From assembly GCF_016405855.1 (NCBI RefSeq), contig NZ_JAEFCA010000006.1, positions 62,001 to 126,000 on the forward strand: DNA of 64,000 nt, read 5' to 3'. Source of the DNA: Flavobacterium sp. IB48. GTDB lineage: Bacteria > Bacteroidota > Bacteroidia > Flavobacteriales > Flavobacteriaceae. The position numbers and the translations under genes are program-made. Below, piece by piece: positions 49,880 through 60,169 of this stretch; the first letter of the stretch is position 1; each line of letters starts with the position of its first letter. The notes beneath the pieces are model-generated. The model worked only from the letters and a program-made list of their open reading frames with translations, had not been told where the DNA came from and did no database searches.

Positions 49880-52800
49880 TTCCTTCAATTATTTTTTCGT
49901 CTTCGTTCTCCTGCAATTTTTCTTTTTCCTTCTGTTCTTTCTTTTTCTGTTTTTCTCTTTCCTTACGGACTTTATCTTCTTTTATCAATTCCTTTTCTTT
50001 TTCTGTACGATGGAAAAGTTCTCTAAATTTATTGTAACTCATCGTGATAACAAACGCAACACCAGTTTCAATTACCTGACCTTCTACAGCAACCTGATAT
50101 TGGTTTTTACGATAGGCACGAATCATATAACGGCCATCTTTTGTCAATTGATAATCTAATGCAACATCGCCAGCAATGTTGGTTGTTTCTTCGTTGGCGC
50201 GTTCCTGTCCTTCTACTCCAAAACTGCTTCCAACAGTAACTTTCAAACGATCGTCTAGTAATTTTTTAGAAACTTCGACATTCAAATCGGTTCTGTTTTG
50301 CATGGTTCCTGTTGTGTAATCTTCTGTCGATTCTAAGTCAAAATTCACTTCAAAACCTGTGATAAGATCTCCTGCCAGATTATTTAATTGCTGCGAAAGA
50401 ATTTTACTTACACTTTGTCTAGCAAAAGATTCTGCATTTGTACCGCCACTTTCGCTAGAAAACGGATTTTCGCCCACAAATCGGTTTAATAATAAAAGAG
50501 CAAAAACCTGTTTATTCAATTCCGCTGGATCTTGCTCTAATTGTTTCAGTTTTGTTTGTGTCATTTCTACAACATCTGTAGAAACATTATAATTCCCTTC
50601 TGGAAGCACAATTCCGAATGAGATTTCTGGTTTCAGCAATTCTCCATTCATTTTCAATAAAGTTTGAAATGGAAGTTTTTGTTTATAGGTATTTTGTACC
50701 GCTTGCGATTCTCCTTTTAATTGATTTCCTAATAAATCAATTGGCGCTGTATTTACTTTATAAATGGCTGTAATATTTAAAGTTGCCATTGTTGGCTCAC
50801 CATTCCAAGTGATAAAACTTCCTTGCTGAATATCGAACTTTCTTTTTATTCCGTTGAAATTCATCTGATAAGAACCGTCTGAGAATTCATATTTTCCAGT
50901 CAAAGTTGTTTTTCCAGATTGATCAATTCCTCCCACTAATTCTGCTTCACCTTTCAAATTCAAATAATCTCCATTCGACTTATCAATCAGCAGCGTCAAT
51001 TCTGCTTCTTTATCAATCGAAATAGCAACATTCACGTCCATTCCTTTCAATTCCGATTGATTCAGTTTATTCTGCATATCAACCGTTTGTTTGAGATAGG
51101 CATTATCTTCATCAACAAATTCTACAATTCCTTCTCGATCTGCAATTGACGGATCAGACTGAGGCATTACCACTGTAAATTTGGTTTCTTTGTTAATTTT
51201 AAGCGTTCCATCTACAATTGGACTATCCAAATTTCCTTTAATGTTTAGTTTTGTATCTAAAAACAAATCGCCATAAAACAGATCGTTGTCTTTTGCTTTT
51301 GAATGAATTGCTCTAAAATCATCTGCTTCTACAACCAAATTAAAATTGTATTTAACGAAATCTGGAGACTGAATGGTTCCGTTTACGTATAATTCATTGT
51401 CATTTTCGTCGAAAAGAGAGAATTTATCAAATGAAATCGTTTCATTGCTGAAAGTGATTTTTTCGTTTTTAGTTTTAAAATAAGAATTCAATTGCGTTAC
51501 TCTAAAACCAGCATCATTAAAGTTCAATTCGCCATTAATTTTGGGAGCCGAAGTATTTCCAGTCAAATTAAAATTTCCAGATAAAAAGCCTTGTCCTTCG
51601 GTAATATTTCCCATACTGAAACCTTGAATGCTTTTAATGTACAGTTTGTTAATTATAACATCAAAATCAAAACTTCCAGCATCTAATTGATAATCTCCTG
51701 TTAGTTTGAGATCATTTCCTTCATCGCTTAGCGTTACATTTGCGGCAAGCGTATTGGCAGTTTTATTGTCAACTTTTATTTCTAAATCACCAACTTTTGA
51801 TCCTTTAAAAGTAAAATCATCAATTTTTAAATCTGATGTAAAAGTTGGATTGGTCATTACATTTTCAACCAAAGCATTTCCGTTTATCAAACCTTGCATT
51901 AACAGTTCGTCTTTTTTGACCATATTCATAATGGTCTCAATTTTGAAGTTTACAAAATCGACTTGTAGCGGCGCATTATCCTGATTTCCTTGCGATTGTA
52001 CTTTTAATTCATTTCCATTATTATTCAAATTGAATTTATTGACATATAATCTTTTTTCTCCAATTTCAATTGCATTTTCTGGATCGACATTCCATTTATC
52101 ATAATTCAAAATGAAGTTTTCAGCATCCAGTTTTACTATATTTTTAGAATCTTCTGCTTTAAATTCGCCCGCAATAAAATACTGCTGTTTTTGTTTTGCA
52201 TCTTGAACTTCGAGCGCATAAGTCAAAATATTATTTTGAACTTGTCCGCTTAGACTTGTAAACGGAATTTTTAAAGAACCGCTTTCAATTGTAGCAACAG
52301 AAACCGAATATTCTAAAGCATTTTCTTTTGCTTCAATATTGATTTTCCCGTCAGAAATGGTGTTGTTTGCGTAAACAATTCTCGGAATCGTTCCTTTTAC
52401 TTCCAACGAATCAGTCTGATTATTGTATTTTCCATTAATCGTAAAAGGCTCTAAACCTGTCAGTTTTGGCAATAATTTAAAAAGCACCGGATCATTATCT
52501 ACCTTCAGCATAAATGCCAATCTTTGCTCATCTGATTCTGCATTGACTTTCGGATTTTTAAGATCTATATATTTCGATAATGATTTTTGAACTGAATTTG
52601 CTAAAGTTGTCAGTTTGTATTTTCCAGTTACTTCTGCTTTTAGAAATTGAGATGAAATTTTAATTGAATTGCTGTCTTTGTCTGCGAAAGCAAAAACGCG
52701 AATCGAATCTAATACGATTGGCTCAACATCTTGCAAAATCTGAATATTGGATAAAAACACTTTTCCGTTAAGAAAATCAGGATTACTATTGGTAATATCG

Positions 52801-54974
52801 GCATCGACATTTCCACGAAGTTTCATTGGTCCTGCATGGAGATTCAATTTTTCTAAATCGGCAATATCTAAATTCAGTTTTAATTTTACAGTTGGATATT
52901 TGTCTTTTGTATCTCCACTTGCGGTCAAATTAAAATTCAGATTCGGATCTTTCATTCCAGATTTTACGGCAAAAGACCCATTTTCTATATTTCCTTTTAA
53001 AGCTAAATCTCTATAAGTGTATCGATTAAAAACCGCTTTCTGTACTAAACCATCAATCGCTGCATTTGCGGTTTTAGGATCTAAACCATTTCCTTTAACT
53101 TTCGCTTTAAGCGTAATTTTTCCGATCGAATCATTTTTAATTAATCGGCCTAAATCAAATTCCTGCAGAGAAACATCTGCATCGTATTTTTCTTTATTCT
53201 TAATTCGCTGATCAAAAAGAGCGTCTACTTTTGCATTTCCAAAACTGCTGTTTAAAGCCAAATTGGTTTTGAAATTCTGCACCGAACCTTTAAATTTTCC
53301 TTGTAAACTTAGTTGCGAAGGCAATTGAATGTTTTTCGGAATTGTTCCCGCAGGCACAAACATATTGATGTCTTTTGAAGTACTCGAAATCTTTTTGATA
53401 TTGAGATCGTAATAGGCTTTTTGAGCATCAGGAAGTCCGGCAATTTTCCCCGAAAGAGAAACTTTTGTAGAACCTATTCCACTCATTTCAAATTTCGAAA
53501 TAGTCAAATCTTTTACTTTTCCACTCACACGGCTGTCTACGTACAAAATCGCATTTGGATTACTTTTAAACGGATTTGTTTGCTGCAAATCTGGAACGAA
53601 CAGTAAAATGTCTTTAAAACCAATTTTTGATTGTTTTAAATTGGCATCAATAGCAAGATTTCCTAAATCTTTTTGAAGCGATTCTAACGATTTATATTGT
53701 GCTATAACTTTATCTTGAACGAGTGTTTGTGGCGTTTTTAAATATAGATTTTCTAAAGAAGCATTTTTTGGACCGTAAAAGAAGTCTGTTTTTAAAGCTT
53801 GAATTTGCAAACCGCTTTTTTCGTTGACAGTCAATGTTTGTATATTTCCAGAAATAGTATCATTTCCGTAATACAATTTCTCGGCTTTAAAATTGAATTT
53901 ACTCAAATCTAAATGTGCGTAATTTAAACCTTTTGTTTTCGGTTTTGACTGCATATCATCAAACTTGAAAGCTATATTTTCTAAATTGGTCTCGTTTAGT
54001 TTTACTTTCCAACCTGCTTGTTTTATTGCCGTCGTATCTAAATTGGGAGTTTGAATTTGTTTATCTTTTGTACCTAATCTTAGATTTCCGCTAAGATTTT
54101 TTACTTCGAAAGTATCAAAATCTAAAAGCTGTTTGTTCAGATCGATTTCGTTTACGGCAAGATTTAAATTTCCTAAACGAATACCTGAATTTAATTTGGA
54201 ATCTTTATTATCGTATAAAATATCGATCTTAGACAAAGTTATTTTATCCAATTTCAATTTAAAATCTGGACGTTTTGAAACGGTATCAACAGTTTTAACA
54301 GAAACCTCTGCAATTTTCTCCACAACATCTTGATCTAAAACTACTTTAAGTCCGTTTAAATTAATATTCGGAATATTAAAATCCATTTGATCTAAATCGA
54401 ATTTCTTGAATTTAGTGTCAAAATGAGTCAGATTTACTCGAATGTCATTTTTAGAAAAATCATCTTTAAAATTAAATTTAACTTGATCGAGATTTACTTT
54501 TACAACAGAGACTTTGAAAGGTTTTGCATTTGGATCTTCAACTTTTGGTTCTTTAGACTCGAATGCTTTTATAATGTAGTCGAAATTAAAAACACCTTCT
54601 TTATTTCTTGAAATATTAGCTTTTACATTTTCTAATGAAACCGAATTGATTTCCAGTTCGCTGCTTACCAATTTAAAAAGATCAACATCAACTTCTAATC
54701 GTTTACCTGCCAGTAAAGTGTCTTTTTTTTGATCTTCAAAATAGAAACCTTCTAGCACTACATCTTTCGGGAATTTGATTAAGATTTTATCTAATGAAAC
54801 TTTGGTTTTTATCTTGCCCTGAAGATATGTTATTGCTTTATCCTTAACGAAATTTTGAACTGATGGAACTTGAATTAAAATAATGAGAAGCAATAAAAGT
54901 GCAACTATAGAAACCACGCACCATAATAGTACACGAAGTATTTTTTTTAGAAAATGTTTCGGTTTCTTATTCAT
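49863..54974 (-). CDS. tamB: TamB-family translocation/assembly protein
   Basis: 1703 residues, the largest gene here. One N-terminal membrane helix (~13-32) anchors it in the inner membrane; the rest is the repetitive beta-strand, taco-like body typical of the AsmA/TamB group, reaching across the periplasm, with the conserved C-terminal TamB (DUF490) domain (~1200-1640, EAELVGGIDQSGKTTLTGKY, RFVGENPFSSES). These proteins carry lipids or outer-membrane proteins between membranes. The last ~45 residues are an extreme Lys/Glu tail (KEREKQKKKEQKEKEKLQEN). Its 3' end overlaps the partner tamL-type gene by 17 bp. No own promoter consensus was recognised. Confidence 0.92.
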   Translation of the reverse strand: MNKKPKHFLKKILRVLLWCVVSIVALLLLLIILIQVPSVQNFVKDKAITYLQGKIKTKVSLDKILIKFPKDVVLEGFYFEDQKKDTLLAGKRLEVDVDLFKLVSSELEINSVSLENVKANISRNKEGVFNFDYIIKAFESKEPKVEDPNAKPFKVSVVKVNLDQVKFNFKDDFSKNDIRVNLTHFDTKFKKFDLDQMDFNIPNINLNGLKVVLDQDVVEKIAEVSVKTVDTVSKRPDFKLKLDKITLSKIDILYDNKDSKLNSGIRLGNLNLAVNEIDLNKQLLDFDTFEVKNLSGNLRLGTKDKQIQTPNLDTTAIKQAGWKVKLNETNLENIAFKFDDMQSKPKTKGLNYAHLDLSKFNFKAEKLYYGNDTISGNIQTLTVNEKSGLQIQALKTDFFYGPKNASLENLYLKTPQTLVQDKVIAQYKSLESLQKDLGNLAIDANLKQSKIGFKDILLFVPDLQQTNPFKSNPNAILYVDSRVSGKVKDLTISKFEMSGIGSTKVSLSGKIAGLPDAQKAYYDLNIKKISSTSKDINMFVPAGTIPKNIQLPSQLSLQGKFKGSVQNFKTNLALNSSFGNAKVDALFDQRIKNKEKYDADVSLQEFDLGRLIKNDSIGKITLKAKVKGNGLDPKTANAAIDGLVQKAVFNRYTYRDLALKGNIENGSFAVKSGMKDPNLNFNLTASGDTKDKYPTVKLKLNLDIADLEKLNLHAGPMKLRGNVDADITNSNPDFLNGKVFLSNIQILQDVEPIVLDSIRVFAFADKDSNSIKISSQFLKAEVTGKYKLTTLANSVQKSLSKYIDLKNPKVNAESDEQRLAFMLKVDNDPVLFKLLPKLTGLEPFTINGKYNNQTDSLEVKGTIPRIVYANNTISDGKINIEAKENALEYSVSVATIESGSLKIPFTSLSGQVQNNILTYALEVQDAKQKQQYFIAGEFKAEDSKNIVKLDAENFILNYDKWNVDPENAIEIGEKRLYVNKFNLNNNGNELKVQSQGNQDNAPLQVDFVNFKIETIMNMVKKDELLMQGLINGNALVENVMTNPTFTSDLKIDDFTFKGSKVGDLEIKVDNKTANTLAANVTLSDEGNDLKLTGDYQLDAGSFDFDVIINKLYIKSIQGFSMGNITEGQGFLSGNFNLTGNTSAPKINGELNFNDAGFRVTQLNSYFKTKNEKITFSNETISFDKFSLFDENDNELYVNGTIQSPDFVKYNFNLVVEADDFRAIHSKAKDNDLFYGDLFLDTKLNIKGNLDSPIVDGTLKINKETKFTVVMPQSDPSIADREGIVEFVDEDNAYLKQTVDMQNKLNQSELKGMDVNVAISIDKEAELTLLIDKSNGDYLNLKGEAELVGGIDQSGKTTLTGKYEFSDGSYQMNFNGIKRKFDIQQGSFITWNGEPTMATLNITAIYKVNTAPIDLLGNQLKGESQAVQNTYKQKLPFQTLLKMNGELLKPEISFGIVLPEGNYNVSTDVVEMTQTKLKQLEQDPAELNKQVFALLLLNRFVGENPFSSESGGTNAESFARQSVSKILSQQLNNLAGDLITGFEVNFDLESTEDYTTGTMQNRTDLNVEVSKKLLDDRLKVTVGSSFGVEGQERANEETTNIAGDVALDYQLTKDGRYMIRAYRKNQYQVAVEGQVIETGVAFVITMSYNKFRELFHRTEKEKELIKEDKVRKEREKQKKKEQKEKEKLQENEDEKIIEGNEQKT

Positions 54975-55117
54975 ACGTCAATAAAATCTTTTAGATTAAA
55001 ATTGCTTCTGAAAAAAGCAGAGTTAGACATCTTACAAAAATGTAAAATTTAAACCTTAACAATTTACACAATTATGAGGAATTATTCTAAAATTTTACTG
55101 CTAAATAAGTTTTTTTC

Positions 55118-55154
55118 TTGCCATAAAGGCGGTAAGGCGCGAAGTCTTTTTTTT
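55118..55154. repeat. TTGCCA-AAAGGC...CGCGAAG repeat, copy 2
   Basis: Matches copy 1 at 46544-46578 with a few substitutions (TTGCCATAAAGGCGGTAAG, then GCGCGAAGTC and a T-run). Lies between the TamB and GSCFA genes. Confidence 0.65.
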
Positions 55155-55181
55155 AAATTCTGTGAATTTCTTAAAACAAAA

Positions 55182-56141
55182 TTAAAATTTAATGTGCGGT
55201 TGTTTTTTTCCTAAAGCTTCAATTTTCTGTTGCAATTTTGCCAGGAATTTTTGATGCTGTTCTGATTCTGGATTAAAACTTCTGTGACGTAGACTTTTCT
55301 GGATTTCGTCTACTTCTTTCATTGTAGAAAAACTGTCTTCTGAAATATTGCTTTCGCTAAAAAGCTTCCAAATATAATCTATCGCTATTTGGTTAGGATG
55401 AAGCATGTCTTCGGCATAAAAACGATAATCGCGAAGTTCGTCCATTATGATTTCGTACGATGGAAAATAATTGTCAATTGTGAAGTGTGAAGTGTGATTT
55501 TTTAAAAAGCCATGCAATGCTGTAAATAAATGCGATTTGCTTAATTGGTTTTCTACAAAACCGTCTTTGATATGACGAACTGGAGAAATGGTAAATATGA
55601 AATTGATATTTGAATTTAAAGATTGAATAGCATCAATTGTATTTTGAATGCTTTTCTGAATTACTTCTGAAGGCAATAATTCTTTTGAGAATTGCCTTTG
55701 AGGCACTTTATGGCAATTGGCTACAATTTCATCTTTTTCAAGATTTCTATAAATCCACGAAGTCCCAAAAGTGATGATAATATGCGTAGCTTCTTTAATT
55801 TGTTTATGCGTTTCTGTAATTGCTTTATTTAAGGATTCCAGCAACTCTTGACGATCAGAATTACTTAGATCAGAATGCACTTCGTAACTATGCCAACGTT
55901 CATTATGAAAGAAAACATCTTTTTCTCCAAACATTTCTTGTTTAGAAATTCTATCGAATAATTTCTCAATTGAAACTGGATTAAAAATTATTCCAAATGG
56001 ATTGGTTTCATTTTGAAATTTAAAATAATCAAATTTCTCCGCCATATTTTCTGCAAAACAAGATCCAATAGAAAGTACTTTTGAATTATATTCGATAGGA
56101 TTTTTGCTTTTTGAAATTGGTATTTGAGTTCTAAATTGCAT
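55182..56141 (-). CDS. GSCFA-domain protein (SGNH/GDSL-like hydrolase)
   Basis: 319 residues from the ATG at 56141 (MQFRTQIPISKSKNPIEYNS); a longer in-frame start lies in repeat-like sequence (CACACGAATTTCATC) and was not used. The family-defining GSCFA motif is present as LSIGSCFAENMAEKFD (~29-44), where the Ser is the putative nucleophile. IIITFGTSWIYR and the C-terminal AEDMLHPNQIAIDYIW (Asp and His of the triad) complete a GDSL-type active site. The substrate is unknown; bacterial members may act on carbohydrate esters. Separate unit from the lipoprotein genes upstream. Confidence 0.88.
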   Translation of the reverse strand: MQFRTQIPISKSKNPIEYNSKVLSIGSCFAENMAEKFDYFKFQNETNPFGIIFNPVSIEKLFDRISKQEMFGEKDVFFHNERWHSYEVHSDLSNSDRQELLESLNKAITETHKQIKEATHIIITFGTSWIYRNLEKDEIVANCHKVPQRQFSKELLPSEVIQKSIQNTIDAIQSLNSNINFIFTISPVRHIKDGFVENQLSKSHLFTALHGFLKNHTSHFTIDNYFPSYEIIMDELRDYRFYAEDMLHPNQIAIDYIWKLFSESNISEDSFSTMKEVDEIQKSLRHRSFNPESEQHQKFLAKLQQKIEALGKKQPHIKF

Positions 56142-56186
56142 GATTTCTAATTTACACACGAATTTCATCAATTTTAACCAATAAAA

Positions 56187-56212
56187 AAACCAAATACAAA
56201 AGTATTTGGTTT
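56187..56212 (-). terminator. Terminator of the 56236-57042 lipoprotein gene
   Basis: Stem AAACCAAATAC/GTATTTGGTTT with loop AAAA; the minus-strand 3' side continues in Ts. Confidence 0.85.
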
Positions 56213-56235
56213 CTATAATTAAAGTATGCTTTTAC

Positions 56236-57042
56236 TTAGTAAAAAAACTCTTTTGATTCGGCAGCTGTTGTTCCGTCATCTTTGTAATTCGTGATTTTTG
56301 TCGGAAAATTATTTGCATCATATACAAGTTCGCTTTTGTATACTCTTGCCCCTTCTTCGTTTGAATAAGATGCTGTATACTTAACAACATTGTTCACAGA
56401 GCTATAAACAGAACCTTCACCTTCACTATGATCTATTAACAAATTGAATCCTGTAATGTTTTTAAATGGATTGTTTTTATTATCATATTCATATTGAGCT
56501 GTAAATACACTACCTGTTTCTGACTCTGTTTGAACACTTTTAACTAGATTTCCGTTCGCAAAAGTTAACACCTCAGAATAAACACTTTTTGTTTCTGCTC
56601 CTGTAGTACCATTTACGTTATAACGTTCTCTTTTTACTGTTCCATCTGCGTTATGTGTAAATACGATTCTACTTTTGTATTCACCATTAGGAAATGCTGT
56701 CGAAAAGCCTTCTGCATAAGTAGACTCTGTAAGTTTTCCGTTTGTATATTTATAAGTTGTGATGTCACTAATAATATCTGAACCACTTTCAGTATCATAG
56801 TTAATTTCTTTTACCACAAGATTACCATCATAAGTATAGTCAGTTCTTCCTGCTTCATCTTTCATGCTTACAATTTTGGTACCATTGTAAGTTGCTACAT
56901 AAGTAGAATTTTCTGAAGGATATGCTACGCTAGAATATTTAATTGTTTTTGGCAAAATTGCACCTCCATCTTGATTGTCATCACTTGAACAAGATGTTAA
57001 AACTAGTGCTAAAGCACCAAATAAGCATAAAATTTTTTTCAT
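56236..57042 (-). CDS. Lipoprotein with YD-like repeats, paralogue A
   Basis: 268 residues. Its lipoprotein signal (MKKILCLFGALALVLTSC, Cys18) is identical to that of paralogue B at 57372-58109, including the following SSDD. The body has repeated short strand pairs of the type YTYDGNLVVKEI, YKYTNGKLTEST, FTHNADGTVKRE and YEYDNKNNPFKN, as in YD/RHS-like repeat proteins; it ends SKEFFY. It probably stands on the outer membrane or cell surface. The upstream 25 bp also match paralogue B, showing a recent duplication of the 5' end. No enzyme motif is seen. Confidence 0.82.
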   Translation of the reverse strand: MKKILCLFGALALVLTSCSSDDNQDGGAILPKTIKYSSVAYPSENSTYVATYNGTKIVSMKDEAGRTDYTYDGNLVVKEINYDTESGSDIISDITTYKYTNGKLTESTYAEGFSTAFPNGEYKSRIVFTHNADGTVKRERYNVNGTTGAETKSVYSEVLTFANGNLVKSVQTESETGSVFTAQYEYDNKNNPFKNITGFNLLIDHSEGEGSVYSSVNNVVKYTASYSNEEGARVYKSELVYDANNFPTKITNYKDDGTTAAESKEFFY

Positions 57043-57371
57043 TTCGATTTGGTTAAATTGATTATGAGCGCGAACTTACTAAAATTCATAACCAAAACTT
57101 TACGGGATTCCACATTCAAAAAAACACAACACAGCAATAAACACATAACCCAATGATAACCAACAACATAAAACTTAAAAATTAACGAGAAAATTTATCA
57201 AAAAAGAATGATTATATATTAATCATTCTGCTATTCAAAAAAAAAATATCTAAAGCATCTAGTTTAGATCAGGTTCTTTTTTATAATTGATAAATTGAGT
57301 TTTTTCTAAATAAAAAAAGCCAGAAACATTTGCATCTGGCTTTTTCTTATTTTAATTTACTAATTCAAATA
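57043..57371. other. 329-bp intergenic region
   Basis: Between the two paralogous lipoproteins. Contains the terminator of the upstream paralogue (57313-57346) and the 5' leader of paralogue A; otherwise AT-rich and without readable genes. Confidence 0.6.
57313..57346 (-). terminator. Terminator of paralogue B
   Basis: Stem AAAAAGCCAGA/TCTGGCTTTTT with loop AACATTTGCA; T-rich on the minus-strand 3' side. Confidence 0.85.
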
Positions 57372-58109
57372 TTAATAAAAATATTCAGAAGTACCTAAAC
57401 TATCAGATCCAGCATCTACTTCTTTAACTGGATAACCACTTTCATTATAAGTAAAAGTACTGTTTGTCCATAAATCACCGTCTGATGTATCAGTCAAAAT
57501 GTTGAATTTAACTCCACTTCCTTCTCCATCAACGAATGCAATTTTATCCATACCTAAAATATTTTTCATCGGGTTGTTCTTATTGTCATAAGTGTATTTA
57601 TGACTTTCTGAGCTTGATTCACTTATGATCTCACTTACTTCACCATTTACAAATTTAATTGTACTAGTTGACCCTTCACTTGTTTGACTTTCACTATCTC
57701 CTGAATACGATTTAACTGTAATCGTTCCATCAGTATTATAAGTATAAACTTCTTTGTGTCCCCAATCCATATTTGGCTCTACTCTAAGAAAAGTTGTCAA
57801 TTTACCATCAGCATTATAAGAATAAGTATTTACTTGATCTATTGTTCCGTCAGGGTATTTAAACTCTATTTTCGTAATTAAATTCCCTGTATAAGTATAA
57901 TACATGTTTGAATCACCCGTATCATCTATGGCACTTACTATTTTATTACCATCATATTTATAGTTAATAGTGTATGTATCTCCCTCTGTATTTTTAATAA
58001 CGGTTTTTTTAAGCAATACGCCATCCGAAGAATCTGAAGAAGAATCATCACTTGAACAAGAGGTTAAAACTAGTGCTAAAGCACCAAATAGACATAAAAT
58101 TTTTTTCAT
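57372..58109 (-). CDS. Lipoprotein with YD-like repeats, paralogue B
   Basis: 245 residues; same lipoprotein signal as paralogue A (Cys18). The mature N-terminus is Ser/Asp-rich (SSDDSSSDSSDG), then strand pairs INYKYDGNKIVSAI, YYTYTGNLITKIEF, YSYNADGKLTTF, YTYNTDGTITVK and YTYDNKNNPMKN, ending GTSEYFY. The repeats match paralogue A, but the spacing and loop lengths differ. Surface carbohydrate or protein binding is possible, by analogy only. A minus-strand -7 element TACGTTTG lies at 58145-58138, 29 bp before the ATG. Confidence 0.82.
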   Translation of the reverse strand: MKKILCLFGALALVLTSCSSDDSSSDSSDGVLLKKTVIKNTEGDTYTINYKYDGNKIVSAIDDTGDSNMYYTYTGNLITKIEFKYPDGTIDQVNTYSYNADGKLTTFLRVEPNMDWGHKEVYTYNTDGTITVKSYSGDSESQTSEGSTSTIKFVNGEVSEIISESSSESHKYTYDNKNNPMKNILGMDKIAFVDGEGSGVKFNILTDTSDGDLWTNSTFTYNESGYPVKEVDAGSDSLGTSEYFY

Positions 58110-58423
58110 TTTGATTTGGTTAATTTGTTAATTGGCACAAACGTAATACAACAAAAAATTAAATCCTTACGGGTTTCCACATTTTAAAAAATAACACTTT
58201 TTCAAACACTTTTCAATAACCTATTAACAAACAAAATAGCCCAATAATTGCCTTATTAAAAAAAAACTAAAGACCAAAAATGCGTATAAATACTCAGGTT
58301 TTTTCTTTTATTTTATATCATTCGAAGGACTTTTAAAAAATTACATTTTTAATAACAAAAACTGACTACACAAACTAAAACAATTCCTTATTTTTGCATC
58401 TTCCATTTTTTTAAAATTCTTAT
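58110..58423. other. 314-bp divergent intergenic region
   Basis: Holds -7 elements for both sides: TACGTTTG on the minus strand (58145-58138) for paralogue B and TATTTTTG (58389-58396) for the ABC transporter gene. Nothing else is recognised. Confidence 0.6.
58389..58396 (+). promoter_or_regulatory. -7 element of the ABC exporter gene
   Basis: TATTTTTG, matching TAnnTTTG, 27 bp before the ATG. Confidence 0.5.
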
Positions 58424-60169
58424 ATGAAATTATTATATACCTACATTATCAAGCATAAAATGCTTTTGTTTTTTGCTTTGATTATGGCTACTATCAACAT
58501 TTGTTTCAGTTTATCAGATTCAGTAATTACCGGAAAACTTATGCAGGATTGCGGGGTTGGTTTGGCAAAATACAAAGGAAACGAAATCGGATTTATTAAA
58601 TCATTGGCTTTCTGGCTAGGTCTTTCGCTTGGTGCTGCAATGATTTCTAGAATCACCAAAAACTTTCAGGATTATTTTACCAACGTTGTCATTCAGCGTA
58701 CTGGTGCTCAAATGTATACTGACGGAATTAAGAAATCTCTTGATCTTCCGTATGCTGAATTTGAAGATCAGCGAAGCGGAGAAACGTTGAGCAAACTGAC
58801 AAAAGTTAGAATTGATTCTGAAAAACTTATCACACTTTCTATTTCGCTAATCTTTCAAACTATTATAGGTTTCATTTTCGTTATTGTTTATGTTGCCCGA
58901 ATAGATTTTAGAATCTCTATTATCTTTTTAATTACAGCTCCAATTATTGCTTTGGTTAGTTTGTATTTGGGTAAAAAGATCAAAATTGTTTCGAGAAAGA
59001 TTGTGAATCAAACCAATGCTCTTGCAGGTTCTACAACTGAAAGTTTACGAAACATTGAGTTAGTAAAAAGTCTTGGTTTAACGTATCAAGAAGAAAAGCG
59101 TCTGAACTTAAACACTTTCAAAATTCTTCAATTAGAATTAGAGAAAATTCGTTTCATCAGAAGTTTGAGCTTTATTCAAGGAACAACCGTTCACTTTTTA
59201 AGAACTTGCGTTGTTTTTGCTCTTTATTATTTCTTGTTCGGAGGAAAAATCATTGTTGGTGATTTATTGACAATGGTATTTTTTACTTTTTTCATTTTTG
59301 GTCCTTTACAAGAATTAGGAAACTTTATTATTGCTTTGAATGAAACAAAAGTTTCTATGGAAAATTTCAGAAACTTACTGAATGCTCCAAAAGAGTTTCG
59401 CCCAAAAAGTCCTAAACATATTGGTGCAATTCAAAAACTACTTTTCCAAAATGTTAGTTTTCAGCACAAAACTGCCAAATTTAAAGCGGTTGAAAATATT
59501 AATTTCGAAATCAAACAAGGACAAACCGTTGCTTTTGTTGGTCCGTCTGGATCTGGAAAAACAACTTTAGTAAAATTATTAGTCGGATTATATACTCCTG
59601 CTGAAGGCCAAGTTTTGTATAACGACATTGATTCTACAGATGTTGATTTATTAGATTTAAGAAAACAGCTCGGTTTTGTTACTCAAGATGCTCAATTATT
59701 CTCAGGAACAATTCGCGAAAACTTATTATTTGTTAAGCCAAACGCAACCGACGAAGATTTATATGATGCCTTAAAACGCGCAAGCTGCGATAAGCTTTTA
59801 AGACGTGCCGAAGATGGTTTAAATACTACAATTGGTGAAGGCGGAATCAAAGTTTCGGGTGGAGAAAAACAACGTTTATCTATCGCGAGAGCAATTTTAA
59901 GAAATCCGAATTTATTGATTTTTGATGAAGCTACTTCTGCTTTAGATTCTATTACCGAAGAAGAAATCAACGATACAATCAGAAATATCTCAGACAAAAA
60001 TAGAATCACCGTCTTAATTGCTCATAGATTGTCTACTGTAATGCACGCTGATAAGATATTTGTTTTAGAACAAGGTAAAATTATCGAACAAGGTAAACAC
60101 GAAGATTTGATTGTAGAAAAAGGATTGTATTACGCTATGTGGCGTCAGCAGATTGGAGAGCGAAAATAG
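58424..60169 (+). CDS. ABC exporter, fused membrane and ATPase domains (MsbA-like)
   Basis: 581 residues, one half of a homodimeric exporter. Six membrane helices (~14-300) are followed by the nucleotide-binding domain: Walker A GPSGSGKTTLVKLL near 373, Q-loop VTQDAQLFSG, signature KVSGGEKQRLSIARAIL and Walker B LLIFDEATSALD, then the H-loop LIAHRLST. This form transports lipids or small hydrophobic compounds out of the cytoplasm; MsbA (lipid A) is one possibility, but several such exporters occur in each Bacteroidota genome. Single gene with a TATTTTTG -7 element. The following gap is filled by repeats. Confidence 0.92.
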   Translation: MKLLYTYIIKHKMLLFFALIMATINICFSLSDSVITGKLMQDCGVGLAKYKGNEIGFIKSLAFWLGLSLGAAMISRITKNFQDYFTNVVIQRTGAQMYTDGIKKSLDLPYAEFEDQRSGETLSKLTKVRIDSEKLITLSISLIFQTIIGFIFVIVYVARIDFRISIIFLITAPIIALVSLYLGKKIKIVSRKIVNQTNALAGSTTESLRNIELVKSLGLTYQEEKRLNLNTFKILQLELEKIRFIRSLSFIQGTTVHFLRTCVVFALYYFLFGGKIIVGDLLTMVFFTFFIFGPLQELGNFIIALNETKVSMENFRNLLNAPKEFRPKSPKHIGAIQKLLFQNVSFQHKTAKFKAVENINFEIKQGQTVAFVGPSGSGKTTLVKLLVGLYTPAEGQVLYNDIDSTDVDLLDLRKQLGFVTQDAQLFSGTIRENLLFVKPNATDEDLYDALKRASCDKLLRRAEDGLNTTIGEGGIKVSGGEKQRLSIARAILRNPNLLIFDEATSALDSITEEEINDTIRNISDKNRITVLIAHRLSTVMHADKIFVLEQGKIIEQGKHEDLIVEKGLYYAMWRQQIGERK

